DNA from: Dyella flava
GTDB lineage: Bacteria > Pseudomonadota > Gammaproteobacteria > Xanthomonadales > Rhodanobacteraceae
DNA: 64,000 nt
Direction: 5' to 3'
NCBI RefSeq assembly: GCF_016904955.1
Contig: NZ_JADIKE010000031.1
Coordinates: forward strand, 123,265-187,264
In this document: piece after piece, positions 1 to 8,462 of the stretch
Layout: each line of letters begins with the position of its first letter
Position numbering within the stretch: position 1 is the first letter of the stretch
Position numbers and translations under genes: made by a program
The notes under the pieces: generated by a model
Databases searched by the model: none
Seen by the model: the letters and a program-made list of their open reading frames with translations, nothing else
What the model was told of the DNA's origin: nothing

Positions 1-1330
1 AGGCCATCAGGGTTTCCTCGTACTGCGGATAAACCGGTACGTCCGATTCCACCGTTTGCTGCACGGCCGGCAGATTCGCATCCCGGTAATCCGGCAAGCG
101 CTCGGCGTCTGGCTTCACACGCTCGGCGGCGGCACGCACCAGCGTGCGCGCATCGTGAAACAGCTCGCCGAACTGGCCGAAACCGATGCCACGCTCAAGC
201 ATGGCGTAGCGCATGTAGAGATCCTTGCCGCGTTGTTGGGCGCGGTCGATCTCCGTCCAGGGATCACCGTACTTGGCGCGCCGCTCGGGTGTCGCCGCCA
301 TCCATTGTCGCAAGGCGGCATCCTGAGCACGCTTTTGCTCAACGAAATGGTCGTCGGCCAGCGTCTGCAACCAGCCGTTATAGGCTTTGATCGAGTTCTC
401 GATGCCGAACTGCAGCTCCTGCGACTCCTTGCCCTGCTCCGCGCCGCCGCGAGCGTATTCCCACAGCATGCCGCGCAATTCCGACAGCAAGGCATAACCC
501 GGCACGATCTGGAAATCGCGCAAGGCCGACAACTGCGGCCAGGTCAAGCCGCGCCGGGTCGAGCCGGGATTGCCGACCACGAACGTCATATCGCCCGCTT
601 TCGGTCCCTGCGTATCGAACTTGAAGAACTGCGGCGTATTCGCCGGCTTGCCATTGACGTAGGCGCGGAAGAAGGTGACGTCCAGGTCATAGCGCGGAAA
701 GTTGAAATTGTCCGGATCGCCGCCGAAAAACGCGATGCTTTGTTCCGGCGCGAAAACCAGGCGCACATCCTGGTAGCGGCGATACTTGTACAGCGCGTAG
801 CGGCCGCCGTTGTAGAGCGTGATCACATCGCAACGCCAGGTCTTGGCATCGCCGTTCACGCATTGCTGTTCCAGTTTGCTGTCAATGGCGCGTTCGGCCA
901 TCACGCGATCCGCACCGCTCTTGCCGGCGGTCGCGGCGCTCACCTGGGCGGTCACGTCGGTAATCGATTCAAGCTGATTGAGTTCGACGTCGGGGCACTT
1001 CGGTTCGTCTTCCTGCTTGAGCGCGATGTAGCCGTTGGACATGTAGTCCTCATGCCCCTTGGAAAGCTGGGACAGGCAGGCGTTGGCGCAGTGATGATTG
1101 GTCATCACCAGCCCATTGGCCGACACAAACGAACCCGAACAACCTTGCGCCAACCGCAACGCCGCATGTTGCACAAGGTCGATCCACTGCTGGGTGGGAG
1201 TGAACCCGTATTGCTGCTGCATCTGCTTGACCGGCAGGTGGTCCATCGTCCACATGCCTTCATCGGCCATGGCCGTGCCTGCCCCGGCCACGAACAGACC
1301 GGCCAGCACCAAACCGCACATCTGCTTCAT
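1..1330 (-). CDS. S46 family peptidase (DPP7/DPP11-like), 3' part beyond the window
   Basis: Only the N-terminal ~443 residues are present; the gene runs off the left edge. The start at 1330 follows a GGGGAG ribosome-binding site and a cleavable signal peptide ending near ATAMA-type residues 19-22, so the product is secreted to the periplasm or outer membrane. A trypsin-like fold is indicated by the TNHHC motif (residues ~77-81, holding the catalytic His) and by the FNFPRYDLDV segment, where S46 enzymes carry their conserved Asp. Family members are dipeptidyl-peptidases that release dipeptides from peptide N-termini; the catalytic Ser lies in the missing C-terminal part. Substrate preference (hydrophobic for DPP7, acidic for DPP11) cannot be decided here. 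Confidence 0.93.
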   Translation of the reverse strand, partial: MKQMCGLVLAGLFVAGAGTAMADEGMWTMDHLPVKQMQQQYGFTPTQQWIDLVQHAALRLAQGCSGSFVSANGLVMTNHHCANACLSQLSKGHEDYMSNGYIALKQEDEPKCPDVELNQLESITDVTAQVSAATAGKSGADRVMAERAIDSKLEQQCVNGDAKTWRCDVITLYNGGRYALYKYRRYQDVRLVFAPEQSIAFFGGDPDNFNFPRYDLDVTFFRAYVNGKPANTPQFFKFDTQGPKAGDMTFVVGNPGSTRRGLTWPQLSALRDFQIVPGYALLSELRGMLWEYARGGAEQGKESQELQFGIENSIKAYNGWLQTLADDHFVEQKRAQDAALRQWMAATPERRAKYGDPWTEIDRAQQRGKDLYMRYAMLERGIGFGQFGELFHDARTLVRAAAERVKPDAERLPDYRDANLPAVQQTVESDVPVYPQYEETLMA

Positions 1331-1462
1331 AGCGATCTCCCCTCGTGGGGCAAAGGCCACGGTATGTGCCTTTGCGCCCCACCAGTATGAGATAGCTGTT
1401 ACAACATAACAATGTGACGCATGGCATGGCCTGGACGCAGTCATTCCACGTCCAGCCTGGAG

Positions 1463-1963
1463 CTATGCCTTGGCCGCCTCGGCTGCTTTTTCGATCAGCG
1501 TGGTCAGCTTCTTATCCAGCTGCAAACCGACCTCGGTCACCTCCGGATGACCGAACTGCCCGAACAGCGAGGACGGCAGATCAAACTCCACCCGCGTCGT
1601 CTGTGCATCGATGGCGTAAACCAGCACGGTCAGTGGTGCATACAGCGCGGCACGGATATCGTGACGCGTCATCGAAAACGCCACCAGCGGATTGCCGATG
1701 TGATACCGGAACGCCTTTTGCGGCTGTCCATGCAAGGTCGGCAGACGGCCATGATCCTGCATACCGAAGATCATCAGGCCCTGCTCGCCTTGCATGCCTT
1801 CGATCAATGCCCACACCGACGCGGCGTCGGTGCCTTGGCGAAGAGCCTGCGGTTCGAAGCGGCCGGCCAGCCGTTCGAGCTCGTGGGTAAAGCTATCGAA
1901 AGCCGCTTTTAGGTCGATGACGCTGTGCGAAACAGTGATGGGTTGTGAAGAAGTGATGGTCAT
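1463..1963 (-). CDS. DUF302 domain-containing protein
   Basis: A 166-residue soluble protein of the DUF302 family (TT1751-like fold, function unknown). The internal ATG at 1963 was chosen because it gives a normal start (MTITSSQP) 26 bases after the stop of the upstream transporter gene; a longer reading would overlap that gene and adds an arginine-rich, unconserved stretch. The body shows the typical pattern of a long helix, a central IGNPLVAFSM strand and a C-terminal lysine/alanine helix. It is the last gene of the efflux operon, so it is probably co-transcribed with the pump. No signal peptide or membrane segment is visible. Confidence 0.85.
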   Translation of the reverse strand: MTITSSQPITVSHSVIDLKAAFDSFTHELERLAGRFEPQALRQGTDAASVWALIEGMQGEQGLMIFGMQDHGRLPTLHGQPQKAFRYHIGNPLVAFSMTRHDIRAALYAPLTVLVYAIDAQTTRVEFDLPSSLFGQFGHPEVTEVGLQLDKKLTTLIEKAAEAAKA

Positions 1964-1989
1964 GACGATAGTCCAATCATTAATGGTTT

Positions 1990-3552
1990 TCAGTGTGCAC
2001 CGGAAGCCGCAGCCGAAGCGTCGTCGCCACCGCCATGTCCGGGCCGTTTGGCGATCCACAGCAAGCCGATCAACACGAGAAACAGGATCGCGGAGATGTA
2101 AAACAGATCATCCACGCCCAACTGCGCCGCCTGCTGGTCCAGCACGTAATTGAAAATGCCATAGGCCTGCTGCTGGTTTGTTCCGACGTGCTGCACCTGA
2201 GTGGTAAATTGCTGGAACACCGGGTTGTAGTTCGTGGTGACTTCGTTGAGTTGCGCGTGATGCAAAATGGAACGGTGATCCCAGGCGGTCTGGAAAATCG
2301 ACGTACCAATGCCGCCGCACAAAATGCGCAGGAAGTTGGACAAGCCCGATGCCGCAGCAATGCGCGACGCCGGCAAGCCCGACAAGATGATCCCAAGCAA
2401 CGGCACAAACAGCGTGGCCAGCCCGACACCCTGGACCAACGTCGGCATGGTCAGCGACCACGGATCCACATCGCTGGTGTAATTGGCGCGCCAGAAAAAG
2501 CACGCTGCGAAAGCCAGCAGCGATACGGTCGCAATCAGCCGTGGATCGAAACGTCCGACCAACTTGCCGGTGAATGGCGTCAGCGCCACCGCCACCAGGC
2601 CCGCCGGCGCCAGCACCAGGCCCGCATCCGTCGCGCGATAACCGACATTGGTCTGCAACCACAGCGGTAGCAGCACGATATTGGCAAAGTAAAGTCCATA
2701 CGCCACTGACAAAGCGGCAGCGCCCGCGCTGAAGCTGCGCAGCTTGAATAGACTCAGATCAACGATGGGATGACGATCGGTCAACTCCCACGCCACGAAA
2801 TACACAAAGGCAAGCGCGGAAGTAGTCGCCAGCGCGATGATCACCGGCGAGTTGAACCAGTCCAGATCCTTGCCCTTGTCCAGCATGATCTGCAACGCGC
2901 CCACCCAGACCACCAGCAGGAACAGGCCAACCTTGTCGATCGGCAGCTTGTGCGTGGCCGATTCGCGGTCGCGGAAAATGGCCCATGTGCCGAGGATGGC
3001 TAGAATACCCACCGGAATATTGACGTAGAAAATCCACGGCCAGGTGTAATTGTCGGAAATCCAGCCGCCGAGAATGGGGCCCGCCACCGGCGCCGTCAGT
3101 GTAGTCATCGACCACAATGCCAAGGCCAGCGGCGCCTTGTTCTTCGGAAAAGCCGCCAGCAGCAGCGACTGCGACAACGGAATCATCGGGCCGGCCACTG
3201 CACCTTGCAGCACACGCGAAAACAACAGGAACGGCAGGTTTGGAGCCAGGCCGCACAACCACGATGCAATCACAAAAAGCACCGTGGAGCTCACGAACAG
3301 GCGCACCTGACCGAGTCGTTGTGACAACCAGCCCGTCAGCGGCAAGGCGATGGCGTTGGACACTGCAAACGAGGTGATCACCCACGTGCCCTGATCCGAC
3401 GACACGCCAAGATTGCCGGAAATCGTGGGAATGGAGACGTTGGCGATCGACGTATCGAGCACGTTCATGAAAGTCGCCAGCGATACCGCCACGGTGCCGA
3501 TCGCCAGCTTCGCGCCCTGCATGGGCGGATGATCGATGTGCTTGTCGCTCAT
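1990..3552 (-). CDS. emrB: DHA2 family MFS multidrug exporter, EmrB-like
   Basis: A 520-residue inner-membrane proton-driven exporter of the DHA2 (14-TM) major facilitator group. Visible marks are motif A after helix 2 (GWLSQRLGQVRLF), the helix 5 antiporter motif region with repeated GP and GGWI residues, and the WPWIFYVNIPVG stretch common to EmrB/QacA proteins. It starts 11 bases after the EmrA-type adaptor gene and is followed by DUF302. With the adaptor and the outer-membrane factor it should form a three-part pump moving hydrophobic drugs or toxic acids across both membranes. The substrate is not predictable from sequence. The symbol is by family likeness. Confidence 0.93.
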   Translation of the reverse strand: MSDKHIDHPPMQGAKLAIGTVAVSLATFMNVLDTSIANVSIPTISGNLGVSSDQGTWVITSFAVSNAIALPLTGWLSQRLGQVRLFVSSTVLFVIASWLCGLAPNLPFLLFSRVLQGAVAGPMIPLSQSLLLAAFPKNKAPLALALWSMTTLTAPVAGPILGGWISDNYTWPWIFYVNIPVGILAILGTWAIFRDRESATHKLPIDKVGLFLLVVWVGALQIMLDKGKDLDWFNSPVIIALATTSALAFVYFVAWELTDRHPIVDLSLFKLRSFSAGAAALSVAYGLYFANIVLLPLWLQTNVGYRATDAGLVLAPAGLVAVALTPFTGKLVGRFDPRLIATVSLLAFAACFFWRANYTSDVDPWSLTMPTLVQGVGLATLFVPLLGIILSGLPASRIAAASGLSNFLRILCGGIGTSIFQTAWDHRSILHHAQLNEVTTNYNPVFQQFTTQVQHVGTNQQQAYGIFNYVLDQQAAQLGVDDLFYISAILFLVLIGLLWIAKRPGHGGGDDASAAASGAH

Positions 3553-3563
3553 GACACCCGCCC

Positions 3564-4802
3564 TCAGCGCGCCATCGCAACGTGTTGCGTATCACGCAAC
3601 GTGCCCGCAGCCACCACCGTCTGCTCGGCATCATCACCGGCATTCTGCGCAATGATCCGGGCGATTTCGCCTTCGGCTTCCACACCGTAGTCGGCGAACA
3701 CCGGCGTCTGATAGACGGTATTCGGTGCGTTATCCAGCGCAGCGCCGTTTTCGTTATGCAAATCGACCTCTGCAATCACCGACAGGCCGATCCGCAGCGG
3801 ATGCGCTTCCAGCTCCTTGGGGGCGAGCGCAATGCGCACCGGCAGGCGCTGCACGATCTTGATCCAGTTGCCCGTGGCGTTCTGCGGCGGCAGCAGCGAG
3901 AAGGCCGATCCGGTACCGGCAGAGAAGCCCACTACACGACCGTGATAGGTCACCGACGAGCCATAGACATCGGCATGCAACGTCACCGGCTGGCCGACGC
4001 GCATATGTTCAAGCTGCACTTCCTTGAAGTTGGCATCCACCCAGATTTCATTCAACGGCACCACCGCCATCAACGGCGTGCCCGGCGCGACGCGCTGGCC
4101 GACTTGCACCACCCGTTGTGCCACATAACCGGTGACCGGTGCGGGCAAGGTATTGCGCGCATAGGCGAGGTAGGCATCGCGCACCTTGGCGGCCGCTGCC
4201 AGTACATCCGGATGATTGGCAATCGAGACATTCCAGGTCAGCGCCTGGTTGGCTGCCAGCTGCTGATTGGCGGCGTCATAGGCGGCCTGGGCATTGCTCA
4301 AGGCATCGCGGGCATGGGTGATTTCTTCCGTCGAAACAGCGCCGGACTGGGCGATGTCCATACGGCGGCGATAGTCTTCCTGCGCACGGGCAAGATCGGC
4401 CTTGCGCTGTGCCAGCACGGCGCGGTACTGCAAGTTGTCGACGTAGAGCGTGTGCACCTGGCGCACGGTTTGCCCCAGGGTCGCTTCGGCTTGCTGCAAG
4501 GCGATCCGCGCGTCGGCAGGATCGAGCTTCACCAGCGGTTGGCCTTGCTGGATGGTCTGGGTGTTATCGGCGTTGACGGCAATCACTGTGCCGGTCACTT
4601 GCGGCGTCACCTGCACGACATTGCCGTTGACATAGGCGTCATCGGTCGATTCGTAGTAGCGCGCGACCAGCAGGTAATACGCCGCGGCGGCGGCAGCAAG
4701 GGCGGCCACACCAAGGGTGATGAGGGCGAGGACCCCGCGGCGGCGGCGATTACTCGCTTGACCGCCGTCTTCGACGGGAATGGATGAGGCTTGAGCGTTC
4801 AT
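3564..4802 (-). CDS. emrA: HlyD/EmrA-type membrane fusion protein
   Basis: A 412-residue periplasmic adaptor anchored by one N-terminal membrane segment (residues ~23-46, alanine-rich). It is followed by the family motif ESTDDAYVNGN and the first half of a lipoyl domain, an alpha-helical hairpin (about 95-200), the second lipoyl half (APVTGYVAQRVVQVGQ) and a beta-barrel domain with a GSAFSLLPPQNATGNWIKIVQR stretch split across 290-315 that is usual in EmrA. It bridges the DHA2 exporter to the outer-membrane channel. It sits between those two genes with short gaps (53 and 11 bases), which supports one transcript and one complex. Confidence 0.93.
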   Translation of the reverse strand: MNAQASSIPVEDGGQASNRRRRGVLALITLGVAALAAAAAAYYLLVARYYESTDDAYVNGNVVQVTPQVTGTVIAVNADNTQTIQQGQPLVKLDPADARIALQQAEATLGQTVRQVHTLYVDNLQYRAVLAQRKADLARAQEDYRRRMDIAQSGAVSTEEITHARDALSNAQAAYDAANQQLAANQALTWNVSIANHPDVLAAAAKVRDAYLAYARNTLPAPVTGYVAQRVVQVGQRVAPGTPLMAVVPLNEIWVDANFKEVQLEHMRVGQPVTLHADVYGSSVTYHGRVVGFSAGTGSAFSLLPPQNATGNWIKIVQRLPVRIALAPKELEAHPLRIGLSVIAEVDLHNENGAALDNAPNTVYQTPVFADYGVEAEGEIARIIAQNAGDDAEQTVVAAGTLRDTQHVAMAR

Positions 4803-4855
4803 GACAGATTCCAGGAGATGTGAGAAGTCAGAGAGAAAGAAACGGGTTCGCTTGA

Positions 4856-6343
4856 TCAGGGTGACTTGGCCACACGATCGGCCATGGCGATGTTGTCGGG
4901 CGCTGTGTAGCCGCCGCCTAGCGCTTGGATCAGGGAAATCTGTGCATCCAGCCGCTGCAGCCGCAACGTCGCCACGCGCTGGCTTTGTTCCAGACGCGCC
5001 ACATCCGACGACAACACCTGCAGTTGCGGGTCGAGGCCGGCCTTGTAGCGGACGATCTCCAGGTCGTAGGCGCGACGGCTCGCGTCATAGGCGCTTTGCG
5101 CGGTGGTCTGCTGCTGTTCGATCGCACGGATCGTCGCCACCTGCGTGGCCACATCATTCAAGGCGCTGATCAAGGTCTGGTCGTAGGCGTCGATCGCCGT
5201 GCCGTAATCGGCATAGCGATCCTTGAGCTGCGCGCGCAAGGCGCCACCATCGAACAAAGGCAGATGGATCGCCGGCCCGGCTTGCACCTGTCGGCTGCTG
5301 GCATTGAACAGGTGGCCCCAGCCGAAGGCGTCATAACCGAACGCGGCGGCCAGGTTGATATCCGGGAAGAAGTCGGCCTTGGCCACCTTCACATCATGGC
5401 CCGCTGCATCGATGCGCCAATGCGCGGCCACGATGTCGGGACGACGGGACAACAGATCGGCCGGCAGACTGTTCGGCAAGGCATCGTCCGGGGCGTCCAG
5501 CAATACGGGCCGCGTAATCTGCAGGCCGCGATCGGGGCCTTTGCCGAGCAAGGCGGCCAGTTGGTAACGCGTGGTGGCGATCTGGCCGTCCAGCGCCGAT
5601 ACGTCGGTGCGGGTCGCATCGATGGTGACATCCACCGTGCGGCTTTCCACTTCGTTGTCCAGACCAGTCTGCACACGTTGCTGTGTCAGCGAACCAATCG
5701 ATTTGCGGCTGACAACCTCGTTCTGCGCAATATCACGCAAGGCGTACAGCAGTGCCAGATGCACATAGGCATGCGCGACGGAGGTCGAAAGAATCAGGCG
5801 CGCCTGTTGCTCTTCGGCCTCGACAGCCTTGCGATCGGAAATCGCCGAACGCAGCGCCTCGTGATTCTTGCCCCAGATGTCCAGATCATACGAGGCGCCG
5901 AACATCAGCGAGTTTTCGTTCTGCCAGCTGTTGCCGACCGGCGGCGGGAAATACGTGTTGCCGCTGAAGTGCTCGTGGGTAAAGGCATACTTCACATCGG
6001 CATTGGGGCCAATGGCGGCGTGCGCCTGCTCCGTATAAGCCGATGCCTTGGCCACACGTGCTTTAGCTTCGGCAAGCGTCGGGCTATTGGCGACCGCTTC
6101 GTTGATCAGCGCGGTGAGTTGCGGATCGCCGAATCGTTCAGACCAGTCCATCGATGGCCACACGCCACCTTGGGTGGGAATGCTCACCGCAGACGGATAT
6201 TCGGACACTGCGGCCGGATGGCTATCGCTGTGAATACCGCGATAGTTCACACACGCGCTGAGGGCGGTAGCAAGCAACGCCACGGCCATCACGCGCAAGG
6301 GTAGGCGCGGCGACTTGGAGCGGTGGAAAGTAGAGGCGTTCAT
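4856..6343 (-). CDS. NodT-family outer-membrane efflux lipoprotein
   Basis: A 495-residue outer-membrane factor with two OEP (TolC-like) repeats. The start at 6343 gives a lipoprotein signal peptide with lipobox LSAC (Cys31), which predicts lipid anchoring in the outer membrane. A longer start at 6388 would overlap the marR stop by ATGA and could allow translational coupling, but its extra 15 residues disturb the signal peptide. The protein forms the trimeric exit duct of the EmrAB-like pump. Paired helices with conserved ARxxLxxxY-like and RRPDI segments (residues ~330) are seen. The ribosome-binding site before 6343 is weak, so the start remains uncertain. Confidence 0.9.
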   Translation of the reverse strand: MNASTFHRSKSPRLPLRVMAVALLATALSACVNYRGIHSDSHPAAVSEYPSAVSIPTQGGVWPSMDWSERFGDPQLTALINEAVANSPTLAEAKARVAKASAYTEQAHAAIGPNADVKYAFTHEHFSGNTYFPPPVGNSWQNENSLMFGASYDLDIWGKNHEALRSAISDRKAVEAEEQQARLILSTSVAHAYVHLALLYALRDIAQNEVVSRKSIGSLTQQRVQTGLDNEVESRTVDVTIDATRTDVSALDGQIATTRYQLAALLGKGPDRGLQITRPVLLDAPDDALPNSLPADLLSRRPDIVAAHWRIDAAGHDVKVAKADFFPDINLAAAFGYDAFGWGHLFNASSRQVQAGPAIHLPLFDGGALRAQLKDRYADYGTAIDAYDQTLISALNDVATQVATIRAIEQQQTTAQSAYDASRRAYDLEIVRYKAGLDPQLQVLSSDVARLEQSQRVATLRLQRLDAQISLIQALGGGYTAPDNIAMADRVAKSP

Positions 6344-6384
6344 AAGTGATGTACCTGAGGAATGACAAAACGGGGCTGGCGATC

Positions 6385-6978
6385 TCATGCTGTCCGCATG
6401 CGGCGGACGTCGCGGTGTCGCGCGGAAGGACGAGCATCGGTCTGGCAGTTGTCTGCCATGCGCTTGAGGCCACGCTGCAAGGTCTGCAGGTCAGGCTTGC
6501 TGATGCCCGTGGTAAGCGCGCCAAGAATCTGCTGCGTGATCTGGATGGTGCGTTGCGCGATGCGCCGGGCCTGTCCGGTCAGCGCAATGCGTACGACGCG
6601 GCGATCTTCCGTGCAGCGCCTGCGTGTCAGCAGGCCGAGTTTTTCCATCGTATCCAGCGCGTGGCTGATGGTGCTGGCATTGACGCCGACCACGGCAGCC
6701 AGGTCATTGCCCAGCATGGCCGGCTCGGTCGCCAGCAACATCAGGATTTCCGCCTGGATGCCGGAGATGTCGAATTCTTTTCTCATGTGCTGAGTCGTCA
6801 GTCGCTTGAGCGCCGACGATGTGCGCACCAGCGCATGCGCGACGTTGTCGTGATGACTGCGTGCGGCCATCCGGTGCGCTCTGGCCTTGTTCGCCTTGTT
6901 GTCCCGTTCGTCGACGACAGCCAGTGCACCGCGAATGGGTGCGTCAGATGTGTTCTTGCTGGTCTTTGAAGTAGTCAC
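6385..6978 (-). CDS. MarR family transcriptional regulator
   Basis: A 197-residue winged-helix repressor-like protein. The core at about 65-150 has the MarR pattern: a helix-turn-helix (GNDLAAVVGVNASTISHALD) and a wing with RRRCTEDRRVVRIALT, where D-R contacts to DNA are typical. The flanking basic N- and C-terminal tails are longer than in minimal MarR proteins. As the first gene of the operon with the outer-membrane factor, adaptor and exporter behind it, it most likely represses its own pump operon and is released by a phenolic or other small ligand (inference from EmrR/MarR systems). Its stop overlaps a possible upstream start of the next gene. Confidence 0.92.
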   Translation of the reverse strand: MTTSKTSKNTSDAPIRGALAVVDERDNKANKARAHRMAARSHHDNVAHALVRTSSALKRLTTQHMRKEFDISGIQAEILMLLATEPAMLGNDLAAVVGVNASTISHALDTMEKLGLLTRRRCTEDRRVVRIALTGQARRIAQRTIQITQQILGALTTGISKPDLQTLQRGLKRMADNCQTDARPSARHRDVRRMRTA

Positions 6979-6999
6979 GGGCGTATACCGGCATAAGCG

Positions 7000-7590
7000 C
7001 TATGAGGCGGAGGACTCGACGAGATCACCGGCAGCGCGGCGACCAGCCTGCAGAAAGCGGTCGGACATCTTCGGATCATCGGTAGTGCGCGAGAGAATCA
7101 TCGTGCCGATCAGGCAGGACACCACCGCCATCGCCTTCGTTTCGCGCTGCGCGGGCTTGATCGACTCCGGCAGGAATTCGCTCACCAGCTTGACCATTTC
7201 CGTGATGCCATCAGACATTTGCGCGCGCACCGGCCCTTCGCTACGACCAGCCTCGACAGCCAGCGTGGCCAGCATGCAGCCGCGGATGACGTTGTCGCGA
7301 TGCAGCGTGCTCAGGTAGCTGTCGACCACGCTACCCAAGCGAGCTCCCTCTGACTGAGTGCCCGCCTTGCGCAAGCGCGCACGCATGCCTTCCAGTCCAA
7401 GGGCCAGCGCTTCGCGCGCCAGGTCGTCCTTGGACTCGAAATGGTTATAGAAGCCGCCCTGGGTGAGGCCGATGTCGCTCATCAGCCCGGCAACGCCTAC
7501 GGCAGCGATGCCTTCGTTGCGGAAGCGCTCTGCTGCCGTTTCGACGATGCGGCGACGAGTGGCCTCCTTGTGTCCTTTTTCGTAACGCAT
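7000..7590 (-). CDS. TetR family transcriptional regulator
   Basis: A 196-residue TetR-type regulator. The ATG at 7590 was preferred over an upstream non-ATG start because the family N-terminus (RRRIVETAAERFRNEG) then begins at residue 10. The helix-turn-helix (GVAGLMSDIGLTQGGFYNHF) lies at ~30-50 and the rest is the helical ligand-binding domain. It is divergent from the SDR/thiolase pair, and the gap holds a palindrome, so control of those genes and of itself is likely. The ligand is unknown. Confidence 0.93.
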   Translation of the reverse strand: MRYEKGHKEATRRRIVETAAERFRNEGIAAVGVAGLMSDIGLTQGGFYNHFESKDDLAREALALGLEGMRARLRKAGTQSEGARLGSVVDSYLSTLHRDNVIRGCMLATLAVEAGRSEGPVRAQMSDGITEMVKLVSEFLPESIKPAQRETKAMAVVSCLIGTMILSRTTDDPKMSDRFLQAGRRAAGDLVESSAS

Positions 7591-7639
7591 GAGCGGGTTT
7601 CCGAAGGGTTGAAATTGCAAAGGTTGCAATTAAATTATG

Positions 7640-7657
7640 GTCATCATATTGTATGAC
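7640..7657. promoter_or_regulatory. candidate TetR operator (GTCAT-N8-ATGAC)
   Basis: An AT-rich patch between the divergent tetR and SDR genes holds a 5+8+5 inverted repeat, with a smaller TCATA-TTG-TATGA palindrome inside it. The size and place suit a TetR dimer site. This is inferred from position only. Confidence 0.4.
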
Positions 7658-7729
7658 GTACATCATGTAAAGACCCGGGACGCACTTTTTGGGCGGCCCG
7701 GCTTCCCTCCCCACCAAGAGACGACCACT

Positions 7730-8440
7730 ATGAATATCCAAGGCAAAACCGCCCTCGTGACCGGCGCCAACCGCGGCCTGGGCACGGCTTATGCAAAAGC
7801 GTTGCTCGCCGCCGGCGCAGGCAAGGTGTATGCGGGCGCGCGCGACCCTTCATCGGTCACCCTGCCCGGCGTGATCCCGGTAAAGCTGGATGTCACCTCA
7901 CTGGACGACGTCGCGGCCGCCGCGGCGCAATGCGGCGATGTCGACATCCTGATCAACAACGCCGGCATTGCGCTTGGCGGCGTCAAGCTGCTTGAAGGCA
8001 ACGCCGAGCAGGCGCTGCGCGATCAGCTTGATGTCAACGTATTCGGCATCCTGCATATGAGCCGCGCGTTTGCACCGGTGCTGCGTGCCAATGGTGGCGG
8101 CGCCATCGTCAACATGCTGTCTGCGTTGAGCTGGCTGAGCCTGCCAACCAGCGCTACCTACTCCATGTCCAAAGCCGCGGCGTGGGCCTTGACCAACGGG
8201 CTTCGCAATGAGCTGCGCGCGCAGGGAACCCTGGTCGTCGGGGTGCATGCCGGATTTATCGATACCGATATGGTTCGCCACGTCGGCGCACCCAAGAGCA
8301 AACCTGAAGACATCGCCCAGCGCGTGATCGCAGGCTTGCTCATTGGTGACGAGGAAGTATTGGCCGACGCGACGTCCCAACAGGTAAAAGCGAGTTTTGC
8401 GCTCCCATCCCCGGCCTATCTCGCTGCCCAGAACGGCTGA
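7730..8440 (+). CDS. SDR family NAD(P)-dependent oxidoreductase
   Basis: A 236-residue classical short-chain dehydrogenase/reductase. It has the cofactor motif TGANRGLG near the N-terminus, the NNAG motif (INNAGIALGG), and the catalytic Ser and YxxxK (YSMSK) pair. The start at 7730 follows an AAGAGA ribosome-binding site at 7715-7720. It probably interconverts an alcohol and a ketone using NAD(P)H; the substrate is unknown. The thiolase gene starts 22 bases after it, suggesting an operon controlled by the divergent TetR protein and perhaps joint work on an acyl or hydroxyacyl compound. Confidence 0.93.
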   Translation: MNIQGKTALVTGANRGLGTAYAKALLAAGAGKVYAGARDPSSVTLPGVIPVKLDVTSLDDVAAAAAQCGDVDILINNAGIALGGVKLLEGNAEQALRDQLDVNVFGILHMSRAFAPVLRANGGGAIVNMLSALSWLSLPTSATYSMSKAAAWALTNGLRNELRAQGTLVVGVHAGFIDTDMVRHVGAPKSKPEDIAQRVIAGLLIGDEEVLADATSQQVKASFALPSPAYLAAQNG

Positions 8441-8462
8441 TATTTCTTCCACGGTGACTCTT

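Noticed and set aside
56..1390. Long plus-strand open frame (444 codons)
   Set aside because: It is antisense to a clear S46 peptidase with signal peptide and catalytic motif; the frame is open only because of high GC.
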